This document shows, piece after piece, positions 10,048 to 23,500 of a stretch of 64,000 nt of DNA. Made by a program: the position numbers and the translations under genes. How positions within the stretch are numbered: position 1 is the first letter of the stretch; each line of letters opens with the position of its first letter. Source of the DNA: Leucogyrophana mollusca (Eukaryota > Basidiomycota > Agaricomycetes > Boletales); NCBI GenBank assembly GCA_021014945.1, contig MU266342.1, forward strand, positions 124,001 through 188,000, written 5' to 3'. The notes below the pieces were generated by a model. The model searched no databases, was not told where the DNA came from, and was given only the letters and a program-made list of their open reading frames with translations.

Positions 10048-12335
10048 TTATGCTGTGCGACCAGCATCTGCTTCCCGCTCAGGTTCCTCCGAGTCCGAGT
10101 CTGTCTTCTTTGCCCTGTGTAGTTCAGGCATCGGTAGATTGTATTGCCGTAGCACTTTCGCCAGCAGTGGGTCAGCGCCTGTGTAACAAAAGGCGAGCAG
10201 GATGCAGATGACGATCAAAGCCGCGGTAATGCAGCAAACTGCCGTCCACCCATGCGTCGCACGATCGTAGATCTATGAAAAGATATCCAATGAGCCAACT
10301 TATTTTGGAAATCGGCGCGAGCAACTAACCTGTCCTCCCAGAACAGGCCCGACTACCAGCAAGTGAGCAATCGAAACTGAGCAATCGATAGTAGCATAAA
10401 AAGTCCGGTGTTCTCACCTGCAGTCCCTACACCGAAAGCAAGATTGAATGCCCCATAAACATGTGCATCTGTGAAACACGGTCGTCAGCTCCTGGGAAGG
10501 CAAACAGTGTGTGAACTTACAGCCGACGCCTTGAATATTTCGAGATACAGCCGCAAGTTCAGCCGTAACCGGCGCGACTACTCCTGACACGAAGAAGCCT
10601 ACGTAGTGATGGCGCTCAGCCAGTGCGCCTCAAACGTCACGGAAAAACGTACTTTGGGTGGCCAGGGCGACAACGAAGAGCGGTAGGGACCGCCTAAGAG
10701 CCATCACTCCCCACCAGGGCAATGCCAGGAACAAGCACATACATGTCAGGTAATCCGAACCTTTACGATCGGCATACCAACCAGCTAGTGGTGATGCTAT
10801 AATTCATCAACGAATCAGTGCTGAGTGCTTGGGGTCACAGACTGATACGCACAAACTAGGGCTGGCACAACGGCTGCTAGATACACCAAGCCGACTTGAT
10901 CTGAATTAAAACCCCAGATGGCCTGGAGATGAAGAGGTAGTGACGGTTCTTGCATACTGTTCACAATTCTGATGGTATATCAGTGATAGCTCGTGTAGGC
11001 GAGAGTGAGAGGGGTCATACCCGTACACAAAGGCCATGGTCAGTGCGACAAGGGCACGTGATGACTGCGATAGTCTACGTATAACCTTAAGAAGGGGGAG
11101 GGGCTTGTGAATGAATGTGGTGTCCTCGGTAGACGTATTCTCCCGGAGCGCAACACGGGAGCCTTCATCAGGTTTGACGATCTCTGAAGGACATATGTCC
11201 TCGGTATCCAAGTCCATGCTGGGGTGGGGTTGAGATCCAGATGCAACTACCTCGTTCATTTCGAGATTCTCTGCTAGCGGAGCTTCCTGAGCTTCCTTTG
11301 GATCCTGTGCAGGCAGAGCAGCAGGATCGACGCCCCACTTGAGAGCCTCGCCCCTTTCAATGATGAGTAGGCGAGCTACGAGGTCTGCGATCGTGCAAAT
11401 CTCGCCGAAAATAAATGGAGCGCGAAAACCGTAGCGGCCATACAGAACCCCTCCTGCAGGAGACCCAACGAGGAGCCTTGGAGGGAGGAATCAGTTTGAG
11501 AGAATGAAGCAGGAGCTCGAATGACCTACCCAACAGATAGACCTGTCATGGCGATTCCAAGTTGCCCTGGGGTAATATGAGTGCTAAGATGTTACTTCAT
11601 CACACAAAACGTACTTCCAACGTGCCGCTCTGGCGTAGTGTCACACCTACAAAGGAAATGAGAAGAAGAGCGAATCTGAAAAGGCAAATCCGCTCACAGC
11701 AGTGCTAACCCCACAATCCAAACCATCGAGGAACTCAGGCCCTGGATCACGCGAGCAATTGCCATGACTGCATAGTTGGGAGCTTCCATTAACATGACTT
11801 GGGAGCCGAGCAAAGCAACCAGCCCAAGGAGTAAAGGCGTCCTTCGAGCAGAGTGGTTCTCGGAGAACATTGCGATAGGAATGGTGGCTGGCATGGAGTT
11901 TAGTCTATATCTGACGGAGAACGTATGGCATACGTACACACGACCAGCCCGGCAGACTGATTTTGCAGCTTCAATACGCTAGTTCATATAGAAGAATGGG
12001 GTAACTTACGTATGCACATAATAGCCACCCAGTAAGGGAGGAGACGTCGTGTCGACCGAGATGTTCAAGCTGGAAAGGAATGACGGGGATGATGATAGAA
12101 TACACGAGCAAGTCGGTGGTAATGCCTACGAAGGGTCTCAAAAAAAATTACTCGCCCGACACAGAGGGTACATACCAAATCCGACGGCTAAAAGGATGTG
12201 GATCAGTCACCCAAGCGAATGCAGATGCACGGAGAGCAGCAGCGGACCTGTTGTAATAAACCAGATGGATGACCGCCATTTGAGACCCCACGGTTTCTTG
12301 GGTGGGGAATGCGACCTCCAGCTGAGGATGCCCAT
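10048..12335 (-). CDS. major facilitator superfamily transporter (DHA1/vesicular-amine-transporter-like)
   Basis: This is a probable plasma- or vacuolar-membrane drug/H+ antiporter; its substrate cannot be read from sequence. The ATG is at 12333-12335 (MGILSWRSHSPPKKPWGLKW). Many short introns separate exons giving RSSIWFITTAVGFGITTDLL, VYSIIIPVIPFQLEHLG, GLVVSTIPIAMFSE, APNYAVMAIARVIQGLSSSM, CDTTPERHVG, SVGLLVGSPAGGVLYGRYGF, and in the second half SMQEPSLPLHLQAIWGFNSD, SPLAGWYADRKG (MFS motif A) and VGPVLGGQIYDRATHGW. The long central loop is acidic and serine-rich, as usual between helices 6 and 7. The tail after the last helix is short and hydrophilic (KKTDSDSEEPEREADA), ending at 10048. 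A 12-nt exon (12176-12187) restores the first helix. Exon boundaries at the two short N-terminal introns are the least certain part. Confidence 0.87.
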
Positions 12336-13046
12336 TGCAGCTTTGCGGATTGGGGACCGTTGAAGCTGCGGAAGATGGTGGGCGGGACGAATGTGCAGTC
12401 AGTCGACTTTATAGTACGAAGAGCTCCTTTTTACCATGGTCGCTTCGGTGATTCGATTTGGAATCTTGTATTGGCCATGACGTGCTTTGTCAGCAGGAAA
12501 TTCTCTCGCGTAGACTGAGCCCATCTCGCCGATGCTATATTTGCTGCGGGCGGCACCTATAATCATGCTTGTCGCACGAATTATTAGGCTGAATCACATC
12601 TTGGGTTGCCAGTGGGTCGCCGCGCGCACGCTTGCGGTGGGCACGGCCTATTTTGAGCCCGGCGAACAGATCCGAGGCTGCGGAAAACACCTATGTGTAG
12701 TCACTAGTTAGAGGTAGTTAGCAGAAACTCTTTTATTTTATTATAGCCATCTTCAATGCAATTGGTAGTCTCTGGCACAAGTCGTCGGTTTGCAGGAACC
12801 ATGTGCAACAATCAGATTCGCCAGGCCTTTTTTTCTCCACAGCTAAGAAGGAGAATCGATTGACGATCCCATCGCCTGCGGAACCAATTTTGGGCTGCGT
12901 CCGTTGGGAAGCAAAATTAAGTCTCCGGTCTGCGGGTCATCCTGATCCGCACAAGTCCGCCTGGTCCAAGGAGAGAAAACTGGCTGCATAGCTTATTAGA
13001 GATCAGATCTTCAGAGTTTGAACTCGGAAGTCCTGTGGGCTCACCA
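12336..13046. other. divergent intergenic region (MFS / Fpg promoters)
   Basis: This is a 711-bp space between two divergent starts. It contains short GC-rich and AT-rich blocks but no frame with recognisable product. It must hold promoters of both neighbours; no specific site is confidently seen. Confidence 0.5.
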
Positions 13047-14719
13047 ATGCCTGAACTACCCGGTATGATCATATCACTTCCTCTAATGTTCTAGTTAACT
13101 CTAATTACCTGTGGGGTATCTTGGTTCTAATCGCCATCTGTCGCGCAGAGGTCGAAAGGGCTGCCGCGCTCGTGAAGCTCGTCGGAAAGGGGAAATCAAT
13201 TCGTCATGTCGATACCGCGGAAGATACGATCGTATACTCAGGCGTTTCCCATGAGGAGTTTGTACGAACACGTTGTTTTCTCCATGTTGTCTGTGAGCCT
13301 GCTGATATGTTTGGTAATGCACAGGCCAGGGAAATCACTGGTCGCACAGTAAAGGACGCCGCTCGATACGGTATTGAAGACCTATCTCCCATCTACGATC
13401 AAATCCTCACGGGAGTCCTGCTTTAGGAAAATGTTTCTTTATAGAACTCGCAGGCGTCGGGAGGATGCCGGTGCTACACTTTGGCATGACTGGCATGGTG
13501 GAGGTGCTCGCTGAGTGTGCCATGTGCTCGACAGCAGCTACTGAGGTCTTTTCTAGGTTAGAGGACAACCGAGGCCACAATATAGAAAGAAAACTGAAGA
13601 GTCGTCCGAGACTTGGCCGCCTCGATTCATGAAGGTGCTTCCTTTGTGCCTACTTCCCTCGACACTCCATGCCCATCGTCATTCACACAGTTTGTCCTCC
13701 ACCTCCATGACGAAGAGTCGGATACCGTCACAGAGCTGGCCTTTTCTGATGCCCGTCGTCTCGGGCGCATTCGCCTTGTCACATCTCCGCTCACGGAGTC
13801 ACCGATTGCTGACCTCGGTTTCGATCCAATTTTATGCATGCCTCCATTGGGGGACTTCAAGAAGTCTGTCTTGAAAAGGTCATGTCCAATTAAAGCCCTT
13901 CTATTAGACCAGTCTTTCAGTGCAGGAGTCGGGAACTATCTGGCAGGTGCACGTTATTCCATGGGCATACTTTGGATGAAAGCTTAACATCCCGCATAAA
14001 AGATGAAATACTCTGTCAGGCTAGGATACATCCAGAACAAAGGTGCAATACTTTGGACGGGGAACAGGTGGCAGCCCTGCACCATCAGGTTGCGGATGTG
14101 TGTCGCATCGCTGTTGAAGCCAATGCAGACGATGACAAGTATCCAGAACACTGGCTGTTTCAACATCGCTGGGTGAAAAGTACCTTGAGCGCCCGACTGC
14201 TGCATGTTACTCACACAATTCAAACAGGACAAGGGCAAGAAGACGCACCATACGATGAAGCTTGTTAGTGTGTCATCTTCGTAACTATTCTTGGACCCGC
14301 TAATATTAACTGTCGTATGGAGCCTACTGGAGAACCCGCGACCATCAAATGGATCACTGTAGGCGGAAGAACATCTGCATATGTCGTACAACTCCAACAC
14401 CTTCCTTCCAAGCAGGCGCCAGGTAAGAACCACCCAAAGCTATATTATTGACCCATGTTCCTGATCTGTACCAGTTTCCCACACTTCGCAGGACGATGAG
14501 GAGAGCGATCTGACCCCTCTTTCCTCTTCTGACGATCTTCCGGTCAAAAGGGGCCGAAAACGCAAGGTAGATACCCCGCAACTTCGAGAAATCCAGAAGG
14601 CTCACGGAACTTTGCCATAGGCTCCCTCGAGGAAGCCAGTGAAGGCAATCGAGGCTGCTATCGAGGTCGAGACTACGGGCGCTCGGCGGTCCAAAAGGGT
14701 TCGCAAGGTGCGATCGTGA
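13047..14719 (+). CDS. Fpg/MutM-type formamidopyrimidine-DNA glycosylase
   Basis: This base-excision repair enzyme removes oxidised purines such as 8-oxoguanine and formamidopyrimidines and cleaves at the abasic site. The model starts MPELPEVERAA, where the N-terminal proline (after Met removal) is the catalytic nucleophile and the first E the conserved acid. Further conserved stretches are VLHFGMTGMVE (helix H2TH lead-in), ELAFSDARRLGRI, GFDPI, KALLLDQSFSAGVGNYLADE and WITVGGRTSAYV. The last replaces the zinc finger of bacterial Fpg, as known for plant and fungal members. A lysine/arginine tail (KRGRKRK, RRSKRVRKVRS) ends at 14719 and looks like a nuclear signal. About ten exons with short GT-AG introns are needed. 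It is divergent from the MFS gene. Confidence 0.9.
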
Positions 14720-15144
14720 AGGTCTAGCTGATTTGAAGGTTTTCACAGGTGAAGACGAATCACGCTGAGAACTTGTCAGCGCCTCCGAGTCTGTGTGTCT
14801 ACCTGCGCGCCTTATCCCGCGATCGCAGATCAAGAGTGTGCTATTTCGTGGCTCATGAGCCTATCAGTTCCTTTGTATACTTACTAGCAGATGCATAATA
14901 GTAGCATACGTTGTTGGCGTTTCGCTTCTGACCATGGTAAGCACGTGCAAACCCCTAATAATCTCCACCTAGGAACATAACTGCGCGGACTGACAATGTG
15001 CTATTTTTGTGATCGAACCTCCACACGCGTCCGGTATGGCCACACGGTCTATCAGCGAGTTCGAGCTCTGCCATCGACGAGAGGTTCGGACTTGATAAGG
15101 AGGTAAACCCAAGCCTCCAACCGTCAACTTGAGTGTCAGCAGAA
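14720..15144. other. tandem intergenic stretch
   Basis: This lies between the Fpg stop and the beta-lactamase-like start. Near 15015 there is a GATCGAACC that resembles a tRNA B-box on the minus strand, but no T-arm pairing exists around it. No gene is called. Confidence 0.45.
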
Positions 15145-17273
15145 ATGGCACTTACAGCTGCTCTTTTTGGCCTTCTGGCTCTTCCTTTGCTGACTCTCAC
15201 ATACCCGCATATTTTGCCCCAGGTTTCATTTCTTGGAGGTAACCCCAACCTAAATGGAGGCCAAGTTATCAGTCCCAAGCTTTCCGAGTTCATCGAAGAA
15301 ACCCTCTCAGCGTGGAATATTAGTGGATTGTCTGTAGCCATTGTGCGGAAGGACGGCGAGCCTGAATTGCGCTCGTGGGGGAAACGGACTGAGGAGGGTG
15401 ATAGGGTTGCTCCAGATGTCAGTATGCACCCTGCGAACAGCTGTTGGGATTCGTCACCATGGACAGCATGATTGATGATGCTGAACATTTATTCAGACGT
15501 TATTTCATATGGCATCTGTGTCGAAAGCATTCTGTGCCAGTGCCCTCGGAATCCTCATCGACGACTTTGCCTACGGAAGAAATGTTACCGCGCTCCCTCC
15601 TGGCTTGTCGGAGCTGACCTGGACCACGAAAATCAAGGATATTCTCCCAGGCGAATGGGAGCTCATGGACGAATGGGCTTCAGAGAAAGCAAATGTGTAT
15701 GATATCCTATCCCATGTTTCCGGGTTGCCACGGTACGAGCCCATTGACTTCTCGCCCCTCAATGAAAAGATGTTGAATCATTGATGAGGATAGCCATGAC
15801 TTTTCTTACGGGCCTTATGATACGCCACGGGATGCCCTCGTGCGATTAAGGTACCTGAGGCCCGCCTTCGAGCTGCGAGAGAAGTGGTCCTACAACAATC
15901 AGGTCTGATTTCGCAGTGACAGTGGTCGGAAGATCATTTGGCTGATCTTGAAATATCGCAGATGTTTATGGTGGGTGCACATATAATCACCAAGTACAGC
16001 GCCAAGCCGTACACGACCTTCGTGTCGGAGCGTATATTTTCTCCCCTGGACATGTCCTCGACAACGTTCTCGCCCGGTAAAGCCGAGCGATCCGGAAAGC
16101 TTACTCAGGGATGGACCAGACTCGGGAGAAGGCTTCCAGAATGGTTCAACGAGGAGATTGCAGAACTCAAAGCTGGCCCAGGGGGAGTGATCTCAAGCGC
16201 TGTTGATATGGTTGAGTCTAGCCTTTTCACTACATCGATACATCAGGCTAAACTTACTCCGGTTCCGCGGTGTAGTCCAAGTGGATGGCGATGTGGCTCA
16301 ACCAAGGCACCCGCAAAAACGAAACCGTCGTTCCTTTGTCAGTCTACAAGGCAGTCACGGCTTCTTATTCCGTTTCCACCAGTAAGCCCACAGATCCCGA
16401 GCATTCAATTGTTGGCTACGGGATGGGATGGTTCCGACATTCCTATCTGGGACACGATGTGAGAACCACATCCTCGCGGATCTGAATCTCAGCTGCTAAG
16501 GCTCACCACGTGCGTAGGTGATTTATCACTCAGGCGCTATTCCTGGGTTTTCGACTCTAGTGTCGTTCCTTCCGGACGACAACGTAGGAGTCGTGGTGTT
16601 TGCAAATGGAGGTGACAGGGCAGCCCCAGTTACTAACATATCAAACCACATTCTCGACGAGGTTTTGCACCTACGCGGGTCCGAAGCTATCCCGAACCTG
16701 TTAGTCACCATCTCGGGTATCTTATTTCGGCGACTTACTAGATATCCCAGCCTTCTTGAAGAGCGTGGAAGTTCCGAGAGCACTGCTGCCAAATCTTCGG
16801 TCAGCGCTGACGATGCAAAGACTGCACTGGAGGACTATGCGGGAACTTATGCTAATCCTGGTTACGGTGCATTCACTCTTTGCAGCCCATCCAGTACCTC
16901 GTTCTACTGCACCCAAGTTAACTCGGACTTTGCTACCGTGGATGCGCAAGCCGGGAGTTCCACAGCTACCCCACAACTACTTGCTCAATGGCCACGTGTA
17001 TGGGCTTCCCATATTCGAATGGAGCCTGAGCGCGTCGAAGGACATACTTTCAGGGTCGGATTCACTTCCTTGTTCCCCAATGGTTATGGAATCGATTCCA
17101 CCCCATTTGAGACCGCAGAGGTTGGGACATCGGAGGCGACTGTGGAGTTTGTCGTCGAGGAAGGAAAAGTTATTGGGTTTGGTCTGTTCGGCTTAGTAGG
17201 CGAAGTGACAGAGCGCGAGAGAATTCACACCAGAGTGCAGGACAAAGCTGAAGTATGGTTTGACAGGATATGA
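15145..17273 (+). CDS. serine beta-lactamase/transpeptidase-like hydrolase (class C-like fold)
   Basis: Fungal members of this family are esterases, peptidases or lactonases related to class C beta-lactamases; the substrate here is unknown. Six exons (15145-15417, 15497-15732, 15794-15902, 15962-16210, 16276-16458, 16518-17273) join exactly to 601 residues. A hydrophobic N-terminus (MALTAALFGLLALPLLTLTY) is a signal peptide or anchor. The catalytic SxxK is S98-V-S-K101 in MASVSKAF. The YxN is Y203-N-N205 in WSYNNQ. The third motif is H354-S-G356 in IYHSGAIPGFS. The C-terminal 200 residues form an extra domain with DYAGTYANPGYG, typical of the lipocalin-like domain of these enzymes. All active-site residues are intact, so it is probably an active secreted or vacuolar hydrolase. 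The 3' end converges on the histidine kinase gene. Confidence 0.88.
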
Positions 17274-17516
17274 GCACTCGATTCCTTGGTATTGGCAGAC
17301 TGACCTATATAGCTACAGGAGTGTTACAAACGCATACGTTGTCCATGAAACCCAATTGCGTTCTAGTATATTTCTGTTCCGTGTATGTTAATAAGTTATT
17401 TCATAAGTGGGTTCCGACTAGGTACTGGCTGCGGGTGGACCAAACATGGACAGGAGAGAAATCAGGTCGCCTATAGGGGAGTCATGGTTAACCGAGGCCT
17501 TCACAGATGTTGGTCA

Positions 17517-20500
17517 TCACCTACTCCTTTTCAGCGGCTTACTGAAAAAAGCGTTCATTCCTGCACTCAGACACAGTTTTTTGGTTGATTCTTGGCAGTC
17601 GGCGCTCAATGCGACAACTAATCCAGTGTGTCAGGCACCAGCAAAGGACAGCAGGGTGTAACGTACTGGGCAAGGTAAATGGATCGACCCGACTGCTTTC
17701 CAGTACTCTTAGCCTCTTAGCTGCTTCGACACCATCACACACTGGCATATCTAGAGTCTTTATTAGCAGAAAACCCCAGGATGAGGTCTCAGCGCTCACG
17801 GTGGTCGAACAAAGCGAGGACATAGTGACCAGGTTTCTGAGATTCCCAGGCTACCAATTACATTTGTCAATTCGCTTCCCACCGGCAGTGATTCAAATGT
17901 ACCTTTGATTGCTTCCAGCCCGTTGCTTGTGGCGGTCACATTTAGATCATACCGCTCGAGCTGCTTGACCAGCAGACTTTGCGCGACAGGGTTATCTAGC
18001 AAAAGCATCAGAGTTTGCACGATACATAGCATAACTGAACCACCTTCAGCTATGAGAACATTGCCGAATAACGTTCTCTGAGCTGCGCTTATGTCTTCCA
18101 TTGCTTTTGCCACATCAGTAGGCGGGGGTGGGATGAAGGAGTCAGGATGGTCTTTCAGGCTGGCCAGCGTTTGCAGGAGGCGCGCTTTCCGCGGGGGCTT
18201 CGTCATTTTCGTGACACCAGGCGTATTGCTATTGAACATAGCGGGTCCGGTATGGCGGGAAAGTGTATCCGTTGTCGGAGTGTAGAGGTGAACGACTTTC
18301 GTGTTCTTGAGCGCATCCTTGCGGAGGGAAGTAAGATACTGTACAAGTTCGTCCGCGTGGTGCTCAGACTGATCGTCTAGGATCACAAAATCGAGTTCGG
18401 GGGAGTCAGAGCTGATGCCAGCTAGGTACGCGGCCGTTTCCTCAGGGCTGTTGACGGTAATAACATCAAAGCCATCAAGCATGGTTTTCAGTAAAGATGA
18501 CGTGGCCGTGGACTTCGAGGACGCGAGAATCCGAACAGCTCGTGGTGTTTTCAAAATTGTTGACAATCTCTGCATATCTGACAATGCCTAAGACCCAGCA
18601 GTGAGCAGGGCGAGGCGAGGCGAGGATGAGACGCTATTACCTTTTTGGATTCTTCTCCGTTGTCAACGGCGACAGGAATCGTGAACCAGAATATGGAACC
18701 GACGTTAACGTCTGAATTCGCTCCGATGACACCACCTAAAAGTTTGACCAACTGGCGTGATATTGATAGTCCCAGGCCAGTACCACCGAAGCGTCGGGTT
18801 GATGAGTTATCTGCCTGTTGAAATGGTACGAACAACAAATCTGCAGCGCCGGGTGGTAAACCGATCCCAGTATCCCTGGGGTGCGAGGTGAGCGAGTGTA
18901 ATAACGTGAAATCTGCACATACTGGATGGTAAATTTAAGGTGAACTTCTTTGGGTGATGGCGTGGCCATTTTATCTACTGAGCACACAACGGTGACAGAG
19001 CCTTCTGCAGTGAATTTAACCGCGTTTCCGATGAGATTCATTAACACTGACGAAATGGTCAAAACGTATGGATCGTCCAATAGAGGAAAATCGGTTACCC
19101 TGGCGAATGCGCGCATAATCCGATGTAATCCCTGCAGCTCTTGTGAGGATTTGATTATATCAAAGAGACCTGAGCGACATACAGCTGGGCACATCTTTTT
19201 CGATGTCGAAAGACAGGTCTAACTTCCTTGCAGCCATTGGGAGTAACAGCTCCATGCAATCCTGACCACAGCATCTATCAATCTGGGCTCCTTACAGAGG
19301 AATTCCACCTACGGCTATGATATTTTCGACAGGAAAGTTCGAATACTCCAGTTTGACGGCTGAATAGTCCTTTATCAATTTATCACCACGATGTGGCGAG
19401 TTTTAGTGGCACTGACCGGACGCTTCCAATTTGCTGTAGTCCAGTATCGAATCAATGATCTACACGATTGAGACAATGACGATTAGCCGGCAAAAAAGGA
19501 CGAACGTCTAAAACTTGCCTTGAGGAGAAGTTCGCATGATTGTTTGGCCGTTTGCACTTCGAATATTGAACTTATTTCTTGCCATCACATTTCCTGTCTA
19601 TGATCGCTCACCTATCTCACTTTGGCCCGGATTCAGCTCCGTTCCGCTCAAAAGATCTAGTAGTCCGTAAAAGGAGCTGGAGTATGGTGAGTTCGTCGAT
19701 TGTAGTATAATCAGTGTACGTGTCACCTAAATGGCGTTCGCAGCTCGTGTGACATGGCTATTTCATAACGACCTTGCATGAGACCTCGGAAATACGCGAT
19801 AAGATCCACACACATACATGCTAGAAAACGGCTTTTGATCTGGACTCTGAGATGAGATGGGTACATCGCGACCAGCATTTCTAAAGCTCACCCTGGTGGC
19901 CTTGAGAGCATCTTCCCGACTTTTTCGTGCTGCTTCAAGGGCCTCTCTTTGCGAAGCGATCATCTTGAGGTTTTCTCGTGTCCCCGCTTGTACGGAGCGG
20001 AACAAGAGTGCACTGGCAATGCTGATACTCGCCTGTTGACATAGGAGTGTCAAGATTGTGACAGTGTTCTGTGAAAATGCATATTTGGACGACACGTAGA
20101 GAGCACCGAATGTTTGTCCTCGGTTGCTGCTAACAGGCAAGCAGATTACAGAACGATATGGCGTTTGGTTGGCCTCTGAAGAAAATCGAGCATCTGTAAA
20201 GGCGTCTTCATAATACAGCCGCTGCTTGGAATTGAGAGCTGGAGATCCTGTTAGGAGAGAGAATTATTGTGTATGGCGGGCTCACCATAGCGAATGATGG
20301 CCCGTTGTAAGGGGTCATCAAGAGTTTGTATAGGTCTCGAATCTCTGGCGAGAAATACCTTACTGTGAACATTTTGAAGAAAGGGGAAAAGATCCAAAAC
20401 ACACTCAAACACGTGACAGAGTTCAGGCGGACGCAGTAATGTGGCCACGCTAAAGTCTCCTGTTTGACTTGTGATGACAAGGCAGGAGTTCTGCGACCTC

Positions 20501-23500
20501 GACGTTTCTGGATATTTTTGAATGAAATGACATTGATGCACAGGTGAAATTGTATCGACGAACCCGTCGCAATCTCAGTCAGTCGTTGTAATGCTGCCGG
20601 AAGAATGAACGTGAGGATCTTTTGAGAAATCGATATTCCAAGACCGACCTGAGGACAAGCTGATACCACTTGAAATATCCTTGCTCCATTTCAAGATGGA
20701 TGACAAATCGGATGCTGTCAAACTCGAAATTTCCTCTTCCTCTGTGGGCTGTTCTGCTGACGGAGATCCAGATGACAGGGCAGGGTGTCCGGTGAGATCC
20801 GTATGCACGGTATCCGTTTGCACTGCGACATCGGCCCGAAAAATCGAACGTTTCAATGGTCGTCGCGACTGAGGGCTTATAACGGACATCATGTGTTGTC
20901 TGCGACGAGCACGGTTAGCGCCTACAACACTCTAAGGGTAAGGTACGCACGCGATGCCTTGAGCGCCCCACTGTAGCTGCCTTGATACCCCACGACGTTG
21001 TAATTCGGTACCCAGAGCCTCTACGCCGCATCGAACGAAATGGCAGCCTTGCTAGATGGAAGGTCAGAAACCCATAGCAAATGCTCCGCTAGACCGCATA
21101 CCAAAAACAAACCCCAGCCCTCTTCAAGGTGCCAGTCGTGGTTGAGAGCCAGTCTGTGTAATTCTGATCATGATACGCCCCAAAACTAATTGAATGTGAC
21201 CACGAACTTGACAGCTACATCGTATAACTTCAGAGCCTCTGGATTGCCCAATAACGACGCGAGTTCTGCATCCTTAACGACTGGTGAGACAAGGGACACC
21301 TACAAACCCGAAGAGACTTGCCACAAGTGCAACCCATGCACCAGTATTGACCGGACTTGGTGACAACCACCTGCGAATCGGTGTGAGAGCAGAGTGGATT
21401 TAGAATTCGTGGGCAGGGACTTACTTGCGAACAAATGCTTGGTTCAGATCAACTTGTTTCAAATAGCGGCTTCGGTCTTCTGACGAAAGATTGCCCGTCC
21501 GCAAAGAAGCAATCAATGCGAGGCTGTGGAAAAACGCTGCGTAGCGGCTGTGGCGGTGACTGGAAAGTAAGGAAAATCAGATGATGATGCAGCCAGCTAC
21601 AAGTAATAGACGCGACTTCGGATGACACAAACGACCGTCATATACCGAGAATCCGAGCTCTGCGGCTGCTTCAACAAAGCCAGTGCAGAACAGACCGACA
21701 AGCTTCGTAATTACGAGACCGGTGAGTCAGTTCTATTGCAGAAAAGAAGTATAACTTACTTTGAATGCATTATACCTAAGATGTCATTAGCTAGATAACT
21801 CGATGAGTATATGGAATGCTTACCAATTCAAGGAGAGGTCAAGATTTCCCGCGTTCTTTTGAATTTGGCGCAAGTACTCGCTCTCGACGAAGTTATCGCT
21901 GTCGAAGACGGTCTCAATAGATTCCGCATTTGTGTAACCCCCAAGAGCGCGTATGCAATTTAGAACCGCTGTGGGATGCTTTAGCGTGCGACAAAATAGC
22001 GCAAGATGTGAATAACCTCTTGCGCAATTATTGGCATCGCCTCCTGGAGTCCACACATCGACATCGCTGACACACTAGGGGCAAATTGATGTATCAACAG
22101 CGGCAAATAAGACCACCACTCACCTCTTCCGCAGCAAGCACCAACTCGCTCACTACGTTTGCTTAGCACATGCACGGAAGAGGGTATGCAAGCGCTCACA
22201 ATGATCACAAACATAGAGGCGGGTGATGATGTAGTGGATGCTCGCGAAGCCTGTGTAGCCACTGGCGTTGTTGCACAAGATAAGATAACGTTATTTGCAA
22301 CCCTTCGTGTGTCTCACCGTTCTCCTGAGCTGTGCCCGTATTTCAGAGCGTCATCCAACCTCTGAAGGTTGACGCGTATGTGCGCGTTGTCAAATGATGC
22401 AACCATCGCAACAAACAGGACGTTGGCACGACTGTTATGGGCGGGAGTGAGTAATGGGCAAAGAGTCGTCAACTATTTGCACACCATTTCTCCATGCTAC
22501 CACCGTAGATATATGCGATACGCAACGCCAGCCTACCAAGGTCCGCAGCAAACCTATAGAGCTCACGTCTTTCAGCAGCAGCTAAATCAACGAGGAAATG
22601 AGGAAACGAGCGAGGTAAAGATAAGCTGACTACTTGCCTACCAAAGCCCAGAAAAATCCAAGTGATGTTCCTGGAGACATTCCGGATCTAAGATGTATGG
22701 TTCGCATGATCATTAAGATAGATAATTTCGTTGAGGACGCACCGAAGGGCAAGCTGTATCGTCTACAGTGGCTGTCAACAGAATCGGGAAAATCATTTCT
22801 ATTAACACTCACCGTCAACCCTATTACATCCATAAATCCTTCCCCGGAGCTCCAATAGGCGTTTGTCCCTAAAAAAGGGTCGAGCACTGTTTAATGAATA
22901 CCACAGCGATCCTACCTGCATCGTTAAGGAGAGCGACGGCCAGATCTGTCTTTGGGTCGGTGGCCCGAGGGATATTGAGGATTTCGTCGAAGCCTATGGA
23001 GAGGATTTGGTTCTTCACTTGGTCAAGCATTTTATCAGCATCCTCTTTCGACGGGGCAGCGTTCACCTCCACGCCTAGAACACGGAGAGCGCGGAGGGTA
23101 TCATCCAATGCCTCAGAGTAGTTATTGCGCATCCACTGGTTTGTCGAGCGCAAGCGCAAGACCGAAGCTTGCTCTTCCGGGAGCTCGGCTCTTGCCAGAC
23201 ACTCGTCAATGAGTTTTGCGGATCCGTCCAAGTCGCCTTCAAATCATTGGACTTTGATGACAAGGGTACTCAACGAGCACTCACCTTTCCAGGTAAACAA
23301 CCTGGGAACTTATCAGCGACGACACGATCTGTATGGTGAAAGTACATACGCAGCCAGTCTTGAGAATATTAAGGATGAGCGCCTTGAGTTCTTCTCCCAT
23401 GCATCAGGACTCAAGAGTGATTTAGCACTTAGGAATGCATGTAATGCGAGCTGCCGACCTTAGTTCTTAGTGTGATCTATGGATGGTGATCTCTCGCTCA

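Noticed and set aside
12188..12335. Stop codon in the MFS N-terminal helix read as a pseudogene mutation
   Set aside because: The stop falls inside a 60-nt GT-AG intron; removing it restores the helix.
14995..15030. tRNA-like B-box (GATCGAACC) on the minus strand
   Set aside because: No flanking T-stem pairing, no A-box at the expected distance.
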